Assembly: GCF_002243345.2 (NCBI RefSeq)
Contig: NZ_CP022655.2
Span: 4,582,001-4,646,000 of the forward strand
Source: Paenibacillus sp. RUD330
Lineage (GTDB): Bacteria > Bacillota > Bacilli > Paenibacillales > Paenibacillaceae
DNA: 64,000 nt
Direction: 5' to 3'
Shown: piece by piece, positions 33,189 to 42,279 of the stretch
How positions within the stretch are numbered: position 1 is the first letter of the stretch
Layout of the letters: each line of letters opens with the position of its first letter
Position numbers and translations under genes: made by a program
The notes under the pieces: model-generated
Told to the model about the DNA's origin: nothing
Seen by the model: only the letters and a program-made list of their open reading frames with translations
The model's database searches: none

Positions 33189-33270
33189 AAAAAGCCGGTT
33201 CGAGGTCGTCATTTCCAAGGCTTGTCTGCGGCTGACTCGGCTTAACATCCGAGACCTCTGCTTCTACCCT
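33189..33270 (-). ncRNA. Candidate structured leader RNA or small RNA upstream of yojF
   Basis: On the minus strand a perfect hairpin CTCGG-ATGTTAAG-CCGAG is followed by a long AGCCG...CGGCT stem ending in seven T, i.e. a terminator-like end at ~33189. A GAGGTC segment upstream (~33250) can pair with GACCTC inside the terminator stem, which would be an alternative antiterminator. No minus-strand gene lies upstream that needs a terminator, so this is either an attenuated leader of yojF-bshB2 or a short RNA. It matches no riboswitch class I know. The remaining 33045-33320 gap shows nothing else. Confidence 0.35.
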
Positions 33271-33320
33271 ACCACAACGGAGCGGTCCGGGGAAAATGCC
33301 GCTGGCGGAGATGCGTCCGA

Positions 33321-34361
33321 TTGAAATTCTATGACCAGAAAGTTTATGCGGTCAAATCAATCATTTCCGATTCCGCTGCTTCCGCTACGGCCTACGCCAG
33401 TGGAGTCAAAACCTATAACGGTGCGATCGGCATGGATGCCAGCAAAAAATCGGTGAAAACGATCCTCGAATATGCCAAGGAAACCGGCCGCTCCACTGGA
33501 ATCGTGACGACCAGCCAAGTCACGGATGCGACGGGAGCAGCATTCGCCTCCCATGTCGAGGACCGCTCCGCCCAGAGCGATATCGCGCTTCAATACCTGA
33601 CCAAAAGCAAGGTCGACGTCATTCTCGGCGGCGGCGAAGATTTCTGGTATCCGGCCGGACAAGCCGGCAAGTTCCAAGACGAGCCTGCCGAGGATCCTTC
33701 CGAGAAGAGCAAGGGAACGCAAGGAAACCTCGTCGAGAAGGCGAAAAAGCTCGGCTACAGCTATGTCACGAGTTCGGCCGACCTCCAAAAGGCAAAGAGC
33801 GGCAAGCTGCTCGGCCTGTTCGCCAACGAAGAAATGTTCCAGCAGCGCGAGGAAGGCCAGGGAGATTTGTACAATCCGGTCGTCTCTCTTCCGGACATGA
33901 CGCGAAAGGCGCTGAGCACACTGTCGGCGAATAAAAAAGGCTTCTTCCTGATGGTGGAGGAAGAAGCGACGGATGAGATGGCCCACGAGAACAACGCCAA
34001 GCTGACGATCAAGGCGGGACAGGAACTGGACAAGTCGGTTCAGATCGCCAAGGACTTCGCCAAGAAAAACCCAGACACGCTGGTGCTCGTGCTGGCGGAT
34101 CATGAGACAGGCGGCTTCTCCATCGAAGCCGTGGACGACAAGGACGAGTCCGGCGACGGCATTTCCAAAGAAGACGGCCCGTTTGCCATCATCGGCTCCA
34201 AGGACAGCTTCGTTGTGGATTGGACGACATCCGGCCACACCGGCGTCGACGTTCCGGTCACCGCGACAGGCAGAGGTTCCGAGTTGTTCACCGGCGTGTT
34301 CGAAAATACGGAGGTATTCCACAAGCTGGCCGAAGCGATGGGAATCAAGGTGAAAAAATAA
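33321..34361 (+). pseudogene. Alkaline phosphatase lacking its N-terminus
   Basis: A 346-residue frame (first possible start TTG 33321, no ribosome binding site) covers an alkaline phosphatase from just before the catalytic serine. The nucleophile motif is ISDSAASATAYASGVKTYNG, later LVLADHETGGFS and TTSGHTGVDVPV carry metal ligands, and MVEEEATDEMAHENN replaces the usual EGSQIDWAAH-like segment. The signal peptide and first zinc site (DGMG motif), about 80-100 residues, are missing, and the upstream 270 bp do not encode them in any frame. The gene therefore looks 5'-deleted, unable to give an exported active enzyme. A strong terminator remains at its 3' end. Confidence 0.8.
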
Positions 34362-34368
34362 GAGATGA

Positions 34369-34402
34369 CAAAAAGCTGCTTCTTTAAAGGAGCAGCTTTT
34401 GT
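34369..34402. terminator. Bidirectional terminator after the alkaline phosphatase
   Basis: Stem CAAAAAGCTGCT / AGCAGCTTTTG with loop TCTTTAAAGG, between convergent genes. Confidence 0.88.
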
Positions 34403-34425
34403 GATTTCCACCGGAACATCTCCGG

Positions 34426-35091
34426 TCAAAACCGGATGATCGTTCCCGCTTCCGTTACCCGTCCCCCGGCTGACGGAAGCAGCACCGTCGGGAAAGCGTC
34501 GGTGCGTTCTATGGCTCCGTCCTCGAATAAACGCCGGCCTATAGTCCCTGCTTGCCTCAGCGCCTGAATGCGGTGATCCAGGCCGGCATGGGGAGGAAGA
34601 TCCAGCAGCTTCGAATCGCGGGTGAACTCCGCCGTCACCTCCAACGTAAACGAGCTGGAGGAGCCGCACACCCCGTTTTTATATTCCATTTCCAGCAGCA
34701 TGACGGGATGGGTACCCGTCCGATGGGGCATGATTTCCAGCTCTACCAGAACGGTTTTATACTCTTTATGGTAAATATCTCCGGCATGAATAATTTTTTC
34801 GCCGAAAATATCCTCCGCCGCAAGGCCTGATACGGCGTCAAACCGGATGTAATCCGAGGGCTGCAGCGTCAGCTTGACTTTGCGGGCGGCGATGGCTTGC
34901 CGGCTGTTGAGCTCCTCCCGGAATAAGTCGGAGGCCTGCATGTCGTGAGCGACGGGGTCCTTCACCTTCTCCGAAGCCGGCTGGCCGCTAGCGGCTCCTT
35001 GAGCTTCTATGATCAGCTGAACTTTCTCTGTGCCGTCAGCCGGCAGATAGGGGCGGCTCCATGCGTATGTAAAGGTTACGGTTGGAATCAT
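34426..35091 (-). CDS. Unknown protein resembling the C-terminal beta domains of vWA proteins
   Basis: A 221-residue protein without signal peptide. The segments IIHAGDIYHKEYKTVLVELE and HPVMLLEMEYKNGVCGSSSS are like the beta-sandwich that follows the von Willebrand A domain in Ca-activated-channel-like proteins; the vWA domain itself is absent. An acidic helix follows (DHRIQALRQAGTIGRRLFED). AGGAGG precedes ATG 35091 at a rather long 12 nt. Either a stand-alone domain or a gene remnant that lost its 5' part; the family call is tentative. Confidence 0.6.
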   Translation of the reverse strand: MIPTVTFTYAWSRPYLPADGTEKVQLIIEAQGAASGQPASEKVKDPVAHDMQASDLFREELNSRQAIAARKVKLTLQPSDYIRFDAVSGLAAEDIFGEKIIHAGDIYHKEYKTVLVELEIMPHRTGTHPVMLLEMEYKNGVCGSSSSFTLEVTAEFTRDSKLLDLPPHAGLDHRIQALRQAGTIGRRLFEDGAIERTDAFPTVLLPSAGGRVTEAGTIIRF

Positions 35092-35184
35092 GAAAAATGA
35101 TGTCCTCCTCGAGTATGTACGAATCCCTGCATGATTAGAACGCCGCTTATCGACCGTTGGTATGCGAACACTTGTTCGAAATAA

Positions 35185-35214
35185 GAAAAAAAGTCCCGAA
35201 ACGGGGACTTTAGT
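35185..35214 (-). terminator. Terminator downstream of the metallophosphoesterase
   Basis: Minus-strand stem AAAGTCCCC-GTTTC-GGGACTTT followed by a T run. Confidence 0.85.
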
Positions 35215-35325
35215 CTGAAATCAGTCTCATCATTTTCATCAGGGCCGTCTGACCTGGAAATGCCCGTGTTTGCCGCAGGCGGAATCTTCCCAGCCAGCCG
35301 ACTCTTTCGGATGTAACTCTTCGGC

Positions 35326-36270
35326 TCAAGCCAGCGGCGCGCCATCCGCTACCTCGCTCATCCGCTGCCGTTCAACCGTTCCGTCCTCCAGCCTCAGCCA
35401 GGAATCGAATTCACGGCTGCCCTCGGTCAGCAGAATGACGCGCGCTCCGCGCTGGAAGCCCTCCCGGCCATAGGTGGCATACCCCGACGCCCGCCCGTAG
35501 GAGAGGCGGATGCCGAGCCACTCTCCCGAGTAATCGTTGATATGGTCGTGGCCGCAAAAGGTTCCCATCACATCGCCCGCCTCCGCCATCGCGGCGAAAA
35601 AGCCGCCGTTCACCTCGGCGCAGCATACCCGCTCATGCTGGCTGCCCGAGCAGGAGCCGGATTCCCAGGCTGCATTATACTCCGGCAGAGGAATGTGGAA
35701 GAAGGCCAGCGACGGCAAAGGCTCGCCACCGCCGAGCTTCCTATGCTCCGCCGAGCGGGACAGGTACCATTCCGTCTAGTCCCGGCCGATCCAGCCGTAA
35801 CCGGGAATCCGATCGACGCGGGAGTAATCGCCGCTGTCCAGGAAATACAGCGTCGCGGCGGGCTTGCCGTCGGCGCCCAACACGGCGCGGTCGTAATTGC
35901 CCCAGCCGCCGATGCCCGGCTCATGGCCGGTGACGCTGCCGCCGGCGGCCATCAGCTCCCGCAGCACCGCCTCGCGGCTGACGCCGCAGCCTTCCTCGGC
36001 GTCATGGTTGCCGAGCACCGCCGCCCAGGGAATGCCGCTCTCCGCCGCAGCGGAGACGACTTCGCGCACCGAGCTCAGCGGGTCGCGGCAATGCAGGCTG
36101 AAGATCAGATCTCCCGTGAAGACGACGAGATCCGGCTGCTCCGCCTTCAGCACCCTTTCCATTAAGGCGCGGGTCAGCTGATCCTCCGCCTCGCCGTTTT
36201 GCCAATGCGTATCCGTGAATTGAACGATCTTGAATGTGCCGTCCTTGCGGAACTGCAAGGTGCCGCTCAT
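35326..36270 (-). pseudogene. Calcineurin-like metallophosphoesterase interrupted by an amber codon
   Basis: From ATG 36270 (GGGAGG 8 nt upstream) the frame encodes a Dcr2-like phosphoesterase: KIVQFTDTHWQNG, VFTGDLIFSL, VLGNHDAEEG. At 35776-35778 an in-frame TAG interrupts it after GYGWIGRD. The same frame continues unbroken with TEWYLSRSAEHRK, FFHIPLPEY and MGTFCGHDHINDYSGEW to 35326. The downstream part carries the remaining metal-binding histidines, so the truncated product cannot be active. Homologues usually have Gln here (DQ-EWY), one C-to-T change from CAG. The full protein would be ~314 residues. Readthrough cannot be excluded. Confidence 0.85.
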
Positions 36271-36476
36271 GTGGCCGACCTCCCTCATATTCTCCAATCG
36301 AGCTTCAATGGCGCTGCCATATCGCCTTTATTCCGAAAGGATAGCTTTCGGCGGCCTTGGAGTCTTTTCCTGCCGGCTCTTTCCTAAAGATAAGGTGAGC
36401 AGGGCCTTATTTGTTGCTCCTGCCGCTTGGATGGCGAAAACTTTTTTTCAGCCGGTTCCGCTGAAACAACGCGCCT

Positions 36477-38297
36477 TTACTCGGAAGGCTTGTCGGGCTC
36501 GCCTGCCTCGATCTGCAATACCGGGCGGTCCTGGAGCTCGACCTCCGCGACGGCGGCGCCATGCAGCTCGAAAAGCACCAGCTCGTTGACGCCGGACTTC
36601 AGCAGCGGAGCCGGGATGTACAGCGTCCCCTGCGGACCGATCTCCCAGTAACGGCCCAGATTGAAGCCGTTGATGTAAGCGACGCCTTTGGTCCAGCCTT
36701 TCACGTTCAGGAACGTATCCGCCGGCTCTCCCTCTACCTCGAACTCCCCGCGGTAGAAGGCCGGCTCATTCGCGGAGGCTTCAGCAGCGGCACTCGCAAT
36801 TGAATCCGGAGAACCCGCGCCGGACGTCCCGTAGCCGATTCCGGACAAATCCTCCAGCGGCAGCGAACGGATCGTCCATCCGTAGAGGAACTGCTGGCCG
36901 AAGCGGATGCCCTCGGTGACGCCTTTCGGATCCTTGAGCAGCGGACCGTAGTTGATGCGGCCCATATTTTCCACGAGCAGGCTTACGGTCACGCCTCCCT
37001 CGGGCACGGAGAAGCTTACCTCCCGCTCCGGATTCCAGCGCTCCAGAGTCCCCTTGTATTCGCCGTCCACGAACACCATCGCGCGGTCGCGCACTTCCTG
37101 CGCCGTCAGGCGGCTCTCCCCCCGGGGTCCGGACAGATGCGTCGTGTATAAAATGAAGCCGTAGTTCTGCCCAAGCTGCTCCATCGTCTCGGGGCAGGCG
37201 CGTGTCACCGGGGTGGACAGGCTGTCCAGGACGGAGAACAGCGGCGCCCGCTCCGACAGGCCGACCTTGCCGTAGCCCTTGCTTGGAATCGGCTCCGGCA
37301 GCTCCAGCGGACCAAGCTCCGCGTACTTGCCGATGACCTCGCGCACCGCATGGAATTTATCCGTGATCTCGCCCGATTCGCTCACCAGCACGTCATAGTC
37401 GTAGCTCGTGATCGTCGGCTCGAACTTTTCGCCGTGGTTGGCCCCGCTGTAGAAGCCGAAGTTCGTGCCGCCGTGGAACATATAGAAGTTGACCGAAGCG
37501 CCGGCGGCCAGCATCTCATCCAGCACCCGAGCCGTGTCGGCGGCGTCGCGGGTATGGTGCTCCTCGCCCCAATGGTCGAACCAGCCGTTCCAATACTCCA
37601 TGCACATGAGCGGCTGATCCGGCTGCGCCTTCAGCAGGTCCGCGAACGCCTCGCCGGGACGCGAGCCGAAGTTGACCGTCTCCCATACCCCCTCGACCAT
37701 GCCGCCCTGCAGCATGAAATCGCAGGGACCGTCCGAGGTGAACAGCAGCACGTCCACTCCGCGGCGGATAAGGGCATCCCGCAGATGGGCCAAATATTCC
37801 TTGTCGTTGCCGTAGCTGCCGTATTCATTCTCGATCTGCATCGCGATGACCGGTCCGCCGTTCGTGGACAGCAGCGGCGCCAGCCGGGGAATCAGCTCGT
37901 CGTAATAGGCATCCACCTTGTCCAGGAAAGGCTTGTAGGCGCAGCGCAGCCGCATGTTCCCGTCCTTCAGCAGCCAGGCGGGCATGCCCCCGAACTCCCA
38001 TTCCGCGCAAATATAAGGACTTGGCCTGACGATGACATGCAGCCCCAGCTCCCCGGCCGTCCGGATAAAGCGCTCGATGTCCGCCAAGCCCTCGAAATTG
38101 AACTGGCCTTCGACAGCTTCGTGCAGGTTCCACGGCACATAGGTTTCCACCGTATTGAAGCCGGCGGCCTTCAGCTTCAGCAGGCGGTCCCTCCAATACT
38201 CCGGCACGACTCGGAAGTAATGGATCGCTCCGGAAAGGATGCGGATTTCCTGATTCCCGAGCATCAGCTTGGGACCTTGAATGGTCAGAGTGGTCAT
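36477..38297 (-). CDS. GH35 beta-galactosidase
   Basis: A 606-residue glycoside hydrolase family 35 enzyme without signal peptide. The N-terminal barrel has LSGAIHYFRVVPEYWRDRLL, RPSPYICAEWEFGGMPAWLL, acid/base E158 in IENEYGSYG and nucleophile E234 in MCMEYWNGWFDHWGE. Residues ~380-606 form two galactose-binding-like beta domains (YRGEFEVEGEPADTFLN, KGVAYINGFNLGRYWEIGPQ). It hydrolyses terminal beta-galactosides in the cytoplasm. A divergent AraC regulator 200 bp away probably controls it. AAGGAGG precedes ATG 38297. The 3' tail past the barrel contains an Ala/Ser-rich loop (~500-516). Confidence 0.95.
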   Translation of the reverse strand: MTTLTIQGPKLMLGNQEIRILSGAIHYFRVVPEYWRDRLLKLKAAGFNTVETYVPWNLHEAVEGQFNFEGLADIERFIRTAGELGLHVIVRPSPYICAEWEFGGMPAWLLKDGNMRLRCAYKPFLDKVDAYYDELIPRLAPLLSTNGGPVIAMQIENEYGSYGNDKEYLAHLRDALIRRGVDVLLFTSDGPCDFMLQGGMVEGVWETVNFGSRPGEAFADLLKAQPDQPLMCMEYWNGWFDHWGEEHHTRDAADTARVLDEMLAAGASVNFYMFHGGTNFGFYSGANHGEKFEPTITSYDYDVLVSESGEITDKFHAVREVIGKYAELGPLELPEPIPSKGYGKVGLSERAPLFSVLDSLSTPVTRACPETMEQLGQNYGFILYTTHLSGPRGESRLTAQEVRDRAMVFVDGEYKGTLERWNPEREVSFSVPEGGVTVSLLVENMGRINYGPLLKDPKGVTEGIRFGQQFLYGWTIRSLPLEDLSGIGYGTSGAGSPDSIASAAAEASANEPAFYRGEFEVEGEPADTFLNVKGWTKGVAYINGFNLGRYWEIGPQGTLYIPAPLLKSGVNELVLFELHGAAVAEVELQDRPVLQIEAGEPDKPSE

Positions 38298-38501
38298 ACG
38301 GACAGCTCCTCCTTGGGATGGATTTCCGGCGCTGCCTTCGCAGCCCGCGCCTTGTCCAATTCTTTCCCTTATCGTATCGGGAGAGGAGCGGCTTCAACAA
38401 TGCACAATGTCCGCAATTTCTTAACCATTTGTCGCAAGAGACCCGTATACTGGTTGTAGATGCACGACCGTACGTCCATCCCCGAGAGGAGCCTATGCAG
38501 C

Positions 38502-39419
38502 ATGGACCGCTTGTTTGCCTTCCAGAACCGCTCCGATACCTTGCAGCTTTATGGCTGCCATTTCGGCCTCAAGCCGGCCGGGTGGTCCTATGACAAGCAT
38601 CATCATCATCTCTATGAGCTGTTCTGCTGCATGGACGGCTTCGCGGTGCAGGAAATGCAGGGCAGCTCCGTTCCGCTCGCTCCAGGCGACTGGTTCCTGC
38701 TGCGTCCCGGCGTCAGCCATACTCTGACCAATGCCGGCCCGGGTCCGCTCGCCTTCTTCAACTTCCACTTCGACCTCGACGATCTGGAGGTGCGCGGCAG
38801 GCTGGGAGCCGCTCCGTTCCGGCTCATTCCGGGACGGCTTGCCGCCGGCAGCGGACTTCCCGGCTGCGTGGCCGGACTGGAGAGCCTGCTCGGGAAGCAG
38901 CTGATCAGCGATAGCGATCCAGCCTGCCCGGCCGATGCCCCCCGCAGCCACGCCATCCCGCTCGGACTGCATCAGCAGCTTGCCTTCCAGTCCGCGATCC
39001 TGGCGATCTTGGGCGAGGTCATTCGCCTGCTGGAAGAGATTCCGCAGCCGTCAGGCCATCACGGCCTGACGGCATCCGCCTATGAGCTCGACATCGCCCA
39101 TGCCGCGGAGAAGCGGCTGACGGCCGACTGGTCGGAGAGCCCGTCCGTGTCGGCGATCGCGGCGGAGATGGGAATCAGCCGCAGCCAGCTGTGCCGGATC
39201 TTCGTCCATGTCTACGGCCTCTCCCCCCGCCAATACTTGACCCGGCGCAAATGGAGCAAAGCCAAGGAGCTGCTCGCCATCTCCAATCTCAACGTCTACA
39301 CCGTATCCGAGCAGCTCGGCTTCCGTTCGGTCCATCATTTCTCCCGCCAGTTCCGCCGCTGGACCGGCCTGACGCCGAGCCAGTACCGGAAGCAGGAGCG
39401 GGAAGGAGCGGGGAGCTAG
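38502..39419 (+). CDS. AraC-family regulator with cupin sensor domain
   Basis: A 305-residue regulator. The N-terminal cupin has a His-rich strand (WSYDKHHHHLYELF) and APGDWFLLRPGVSHTL. The C-terminal double HTH has PSVSAIAAEMGISRSQLCRI and LNVYTVSEQLGFRSVHHFSR. It probably binds a sugar and activates the divergent GH35 gene. An ATG at 38460 has no ribosome binding site; ATG 38502, after GAGAGGAG at ~10 nt, starts MDRLFAFQNRSDT and is preferred. A 24-bp tandem repeat begins exactly at its stop codon. Confidence 0.9.
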   Translation: MDRLFAFQNRSDTLQLYGCHFGLKPAGWSYDKHHHHLYELFCCMDGFAVQEMQGSSVPLAPGDWFLLRPGVSHTLTNAGPGPLAFFNFHFDLDDLEVRGRLGAAPFRLIPGRLAAGSGLPGCVAGLESLLGKQLISDSDPACPADAPRSHAIPLGLHQQLAFQSAILAILGEVIRLLEEIPQPSGHHGLTASAYELDIAHAAEKRLTADWSESPSVSAIAAEMGISRSQLCRIFVHVYGLSPRQYLTRRKWSKAKELLAISNLNVYTVSEQLGFRSVHHFSRQFRRWTGLTPSQYRKQEREGAGS

Positions 39420-39531
39420 GCAGGGCTTTCTGCGGGCAGTCAAGCAGGGCCTTCTGCGGGCAGTCAAGCAAGGCCTTCTGCGGGCAGTCAGGCAAGGCCT
39501 TCTGCGGACAGTCAGGCAAGGCCTTCTGCGT
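39420..39531. repeat. 24-bp tandem repeat, 4.7 units
   Basis: Units start at 39420, 39444, 39468, 39492 and 39516. The consensus is GCA(A/G)GGCCTTCTGCGGGCAG plus TCA(A/G). Copies differ by one to three bases. The period is a multiple of three, so all frames through it stay open, but no ribosome binding site supports translation. It touches the 3' end of the AraC gene. Confidence 0.92.
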
Positions 39532-39635
39532 AGGACTGTCCCTCGCGGGAAAGCCCTTTTTCTGCTGCTCAAGCAGCCTCATGGCGCTGGACAGTTTTAC
39601 TTCCTGCGCCAAGTTGGGTATAGTGTTTTAAATAA

Positions 39636-39650
39636 GGATAACAAGTATCC
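39636..39650. promoter_or_regulatory. Possible operator of the Rrf2/LLM operon
   Basis: GGATAACAAGTATCC has 5-bp arms (GGATA/TATCC) 63 nt upstream of the Rrf2 start, in an AT-rich promoter-like stretch (TTTTAAATAAGG ... TTATATAC). Short, so tentative. Confidence 0.3.
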
Positions 39651-39712
39651 ACGTTATATACAGTTCAATCATTCTCCTCATGCCGGAGATCGAGAAAGGA
39701 GGACTCATCGGG

Positions 39713-40186
39713 ATGCAAATGAAAACCGGCGTGGAGCAGGCGGTCTATGCCGTGCTGCTGCTCGGCATGCTGCCGGACAAAGCCGTCCTGCCCGGCGAAG
39801 CCATCAGCGCCCGCATCGGGGCTTCCCCGACCTATTTCCAGAAGCTGCTGCGCAAGCTCGTCAGCGCCGATCTCATCGCCTCGACAGCGGGAGTGAAGGG
39901 CGGCTTCCGGCTCAAGCGGCAGCCGCAGGACATCACCGTCTACGATGTTTACCTCGCCGTCGAGGGGCAGCAGTCTCTATACTCCTCCTGCGGCATCCTG
40001 CACGATGTGCTGGACCGGCCGGAGCCGGCTTCCGGCTGCCTGCTGTCGGAGCTCATGCTGGAGGCCGAGCAGTCCTGGAAATCCGTGCTGCAGCGCGAGA
40101 CGATCGCGTCCCTGTACGCGCATATGTGCTCGGAGACCGAAGTGGGCAGCCTGGACACTTGGGTGAAGCAAAAACTCGTGCTGTAG
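39713..40186 (+). CDS. Rrf2-family regulator
   Basis: A 157-residue Rrf2 regulator with a winged helix (VEQAVYAVLLLGML, ISARIGASPTYFQKLLRKLV, GVKGGFRLKRQPQDITVYDV) and a C-terminal region with only two Cys (SSCGILHDV and CLLSELM). An upstream in-frame ATG at 39680 is unsupported; ATG 39713 follows AAAGGAGG by about 10 nt. It lies 44 nt upstream of an LLM flavin oxidoreductase gene on the same strand, which it probably regulates together with itself, in response to an electrophile or redox signal. It is not a close match to the two YwnA-like paralogues in this window. Confidence 0.87.
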   Translation: MQMKTGVEQAVYAVLLLGMLPDKAVLPGEAISARIGASPTYFQKLLRKLVSADLIASTAGVKGGFRLKRQPQDITVYDVYLAVEGQQSLYSSCGILHDVLDRPEPASGCLLSELMLEAEQSWKSVLQRETIASLYAHMCSETEVGSLDTWVKQKLVL

Positions 40187-40230
40187 CGGGCCTTTTCATT
40201 AAAAGCTGGAAGAGAGGATGTTGAAGCGCC

Positions 40231-41223
40231 ATGAAAATCAGCCTGCTGGACCAGGCTCCGGTCACCAAGGGCCATGCGGCCCCGGACGCCCTCCTGAACG
40301 CCGAGAAGATCGCCGTTCTCGCCGACGAGCTCGGCTACCACCGGATGTGGATGGCGGAGCATCACAATACCCGCCATTTCGCGAGCGCGGCTCCCGAAGT
40401 CATCATCGCCCATCTCGCCGCCAAAACGAAACGGCTGCGCCTCGGAACCGGCGGCGTCATGATGATGCATTACTCCCCGCTCAAGCTCGCGGAGGTGTTC
40501 AACACGCTGAGCGCCCTGTCGCCCGGCCGGATCGACTTCGGCGTCGGCCGAGCTCCCGGAGGAGACCATTTCGCCACCCAAGCGCTGGCCGAAGGGCGGC
40601 CTTACTTGCCGAGCGACCTGTACGACAAGCTCGCCGCCTCGCTGCAGCTCATCGCCGGCGGGGCGCCGGCCGATCCGCTGTACAAAAACGTCGTCGCCTC
40701 GCCTGCCGGCGCCGCCCTGCCACAAGCCTGGCTGCTCGGCTCCAGCGGCAACAGCGCCGTACGGGCCGGCCGGCTGGGAGTCGGCTACTCGTTCGCCCAG
40801 TTTTTCAACGGCCAGCTGTCCAAGGAAATCCTCGACGCCTACCGCTTGAACTTCGAGCCCACCGCCTTCATGCCGGAGCCCGTCGTCAGCGTCACCTACG
40901 CCGCCACAGCCGCAGAGACGGAGGAGGAAGCGGAGTTTCTCGCCAAGCCGGTCGACCTGATGCGGCTGTTCCTGGCCAAAGGCATGCTGCAGCCGATCAT
41001 GTCGCCGGAGGAAGCCCGCGACTATCCGCTCACCGAGATGGACCGCATGCAGATCGCCGAGAACCGCAACATCCACTTCGTTGGGACGGGGCCGCAGATT
41101 GCCGAGCGGTTGTACCGGGAACGCGAGCTGTACGGCTTCGACGAGGTCATGATCAACAGCACCCCTCACGGGTTCGAATCGCGTCTGAACGGATACCGGC
41201 TCCTGGCGAAGGCTCTTCTCTAG
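40231..41223 (+). CDS. LLM-class flavin-dependent oxidoreductase
   Basis: A 330-residue luciferase-like monooxygenase-family protein of the single-component type often annotated as MsnO8 family. It has ADELGYHRMWMAEHHNTRHF, LRLGTGGVMMMHYSPLKLAE, FGVGRAPGGD and AWLLGSSGNSAVRAGRLGVG. The F420/FMN barrel is complete. The substrate is unknown; pairing with an Rrf2 regulator suggests a role in handling quinones or other reactive compounds. The start ATG 40231 has GAAGAGAGG at a long distance (~14 nt), the weakest ribosome binding site in the cluster. Confidence 0.9.
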   Translation: MKISLLDQAPVTKGHAAPDALLNAEKIAVLADELGYHRMWMAEHHNTRHFASAAPEVIIAHLAAKTKRLRLGTGGVMMMHYSPLKLAEVFNTLSALSPGRIDFGVGRAPGGDHFATQALAEGRPYLPSDLYDKLAASLQLIAGGAPADPLYKNVVASPAGAALPQAWLLGSSGNSAVRAGRLGVGYSFAQFFNGQLSKEILDAYRLNFEPTAFMPEPVVSVTYAATAAETEEEAEFLAKPVDLMRLFLAKGMLQPIMSPEEARDYPLTEMDRMQIAENRNIHFVGTGPQIAERLYRERELYGFDEVMINSTPHGFESRLNGYRLLAKALL

Positions 41224-41231
41224 ACCGCAAT

Positions 41232-41268
41232 AAAAACAAGCCGGCTCCGCCAGGGAGTCGGCTTGTTG
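41232..41268. terminator. Terminator between convergent LLM and SDR genes
   Basis: Stem AACAAGCCGGCTCC / GGGAGTCGGCTTGTT; T run on the minus-strand side (TTTTTA). Confidence 0.85.
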
Positions 41269-41288
41269 AAATTCCGTTGCAGCGCGGC

Positions 41289-42185
41289 TTAAGGAGTCGG
41301 CTCTCCGCCATTGGCATTCAGCGTCTCGCCGATGACGTAGCTTGATTCCGGGCTCGCCAGGAACACATAGGCCGGAGCCATCTCCGCCGGCTGACCGGGA
41401 CGGCCGAGCGGCGTGTTCTCGCCGAACTTCGCCAGCTTGGACTGAGGCTGGCCGCCGCTGATCTGCAGCGGAGTCCATACCGGACCCGGGGCGACGGCGT
41501 TCACGCGGATGCCTTTGGGAGCGACCTGCTGGGCAAGCGCCTTGGTGAACGTATTGTTCGCGCTCTTGGTCGTGGCGTAGTCGAGCAGGATAGGCGAGGG
41601 CTTGTACGCCTGAATGGAGCTCGTGTTGATGATCGCGCTGCCCGGGGGCATATGCTTGACCGCCGCCTTGCACAGCCAGAAGAGCGAGTAGACGTTCGTC
41701 TTGAACGTGGCGTCGAACTGCTCCGTCGTGAGATCCGCGATATCCTCCACGAATTGCTGCATGCCCGCCACATTGGCAAGAAGGTCGATGCCTCCAAGCT
41801 GCTCCACCGCGGCAGCGATGAGCGACTCGCAGTACGACTCGTCCTTCACGTCCCCGGGCATGGCGACGGCCTTGCGGCCCGCCTCCTCGATGAGCTGCAC
41901 GACTTCCTTGGCGTCCGGCTCCTCCTCCGGCAGATAGGAGAGCACGACATCCGCCCCTTCCCGGGCGAAGGCGATGGCAACGGCGCGGCCGATGCCGCTG
42001 TCGGCGCCGGTGACGACCGCTTTGCGGCCGGTGAGGCGGCCGGTGCCGCGATACGTCTTCTCCCCTGCATCCGGCTTCGGCGTCATTTCCTTTTCCAGGC
42101 CCGGCGGGTTCTGCTTCTGTTGAAACTCCGGACCCGCCTTCTGGTACTGGGCAGTCGGATCCTGCATTTTGTATTGATCGCTCAT
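41289..42185 (-). CDS. SDR oxidoreductase, general-stress YdaD/GSP39 type
   Basis: A 298-residue SDR with the extended N-terminus of the YhdF/YdaD stress group ([20 protein letters not shown]). Rossmann motif is [20 protein letters not shown], then [31 protein letters not shown] and TTKSANNTF with the active Tyr-x3-Lys, and C-terminal [15 protein letters not shown](P)-dependent; physiological substrate unknown, often sigma-B or osmotic-stress induced in Bacillus. GAAGGAGG is 7 nt before ATG 42185; the upstream extension of the frame is not coding-like. Confidence 0.93.
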   Translation of the reverse strand: MSDQYKMQDPTAQYQKAGPEFQQKQNPPGLEKEMTPKPDAGEKTYRGTGRLTGRKAVVTGADSGIGRAVAIAFAREGADVVLSYLPEEEPDAKEVVQLIEEAGRKAVAMPGDVKDESYCESLIAAAVEQLGGIDLLANVAGMQQFVEDIADLTTEQFDATFKTNVYSLFWLCKAAVKHMPPGSAIINTSSIQAYKPSPILLDYATTKSANNTFTKALAQQVAPKGIRVNAVAPGPVWTPLQISGGQPQSKLAKFGENTPLGRPGQPAEMAPAYVFLASPESSYVIGETLNANGGEPTP

Positions 42186-42279
42186 GGTTAATCCTCCTTC
42201 AGATTCTTGTCTACTGTATATACCCACTTTGAAGCCGTTCAAAGGGTCCACCTTCATTCTCCCCTCTTTCGCGGCCAAA

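Noticed and set aside
33185-33210. A GGTTCGAGGTC segment resembling a tRNA T-arm
   Set aside because: The flanking bases do not form a 5-bp T-stem or a cloverleaf; the segment fits a terminator arm on the other strand.
35088-35345. An 85-codon minus-strand frame upstream of the vWA-like gene
   Set aside because: It runs through the phosphoesterase terminator, has no ribosome binding site and an unconvincing translation.
39420-39531. Tandem 24-bp repeats considered as a CRISPR array
   Set aside because: Units are directly adjacent with no unique spacers, and no cas genes are in the window.
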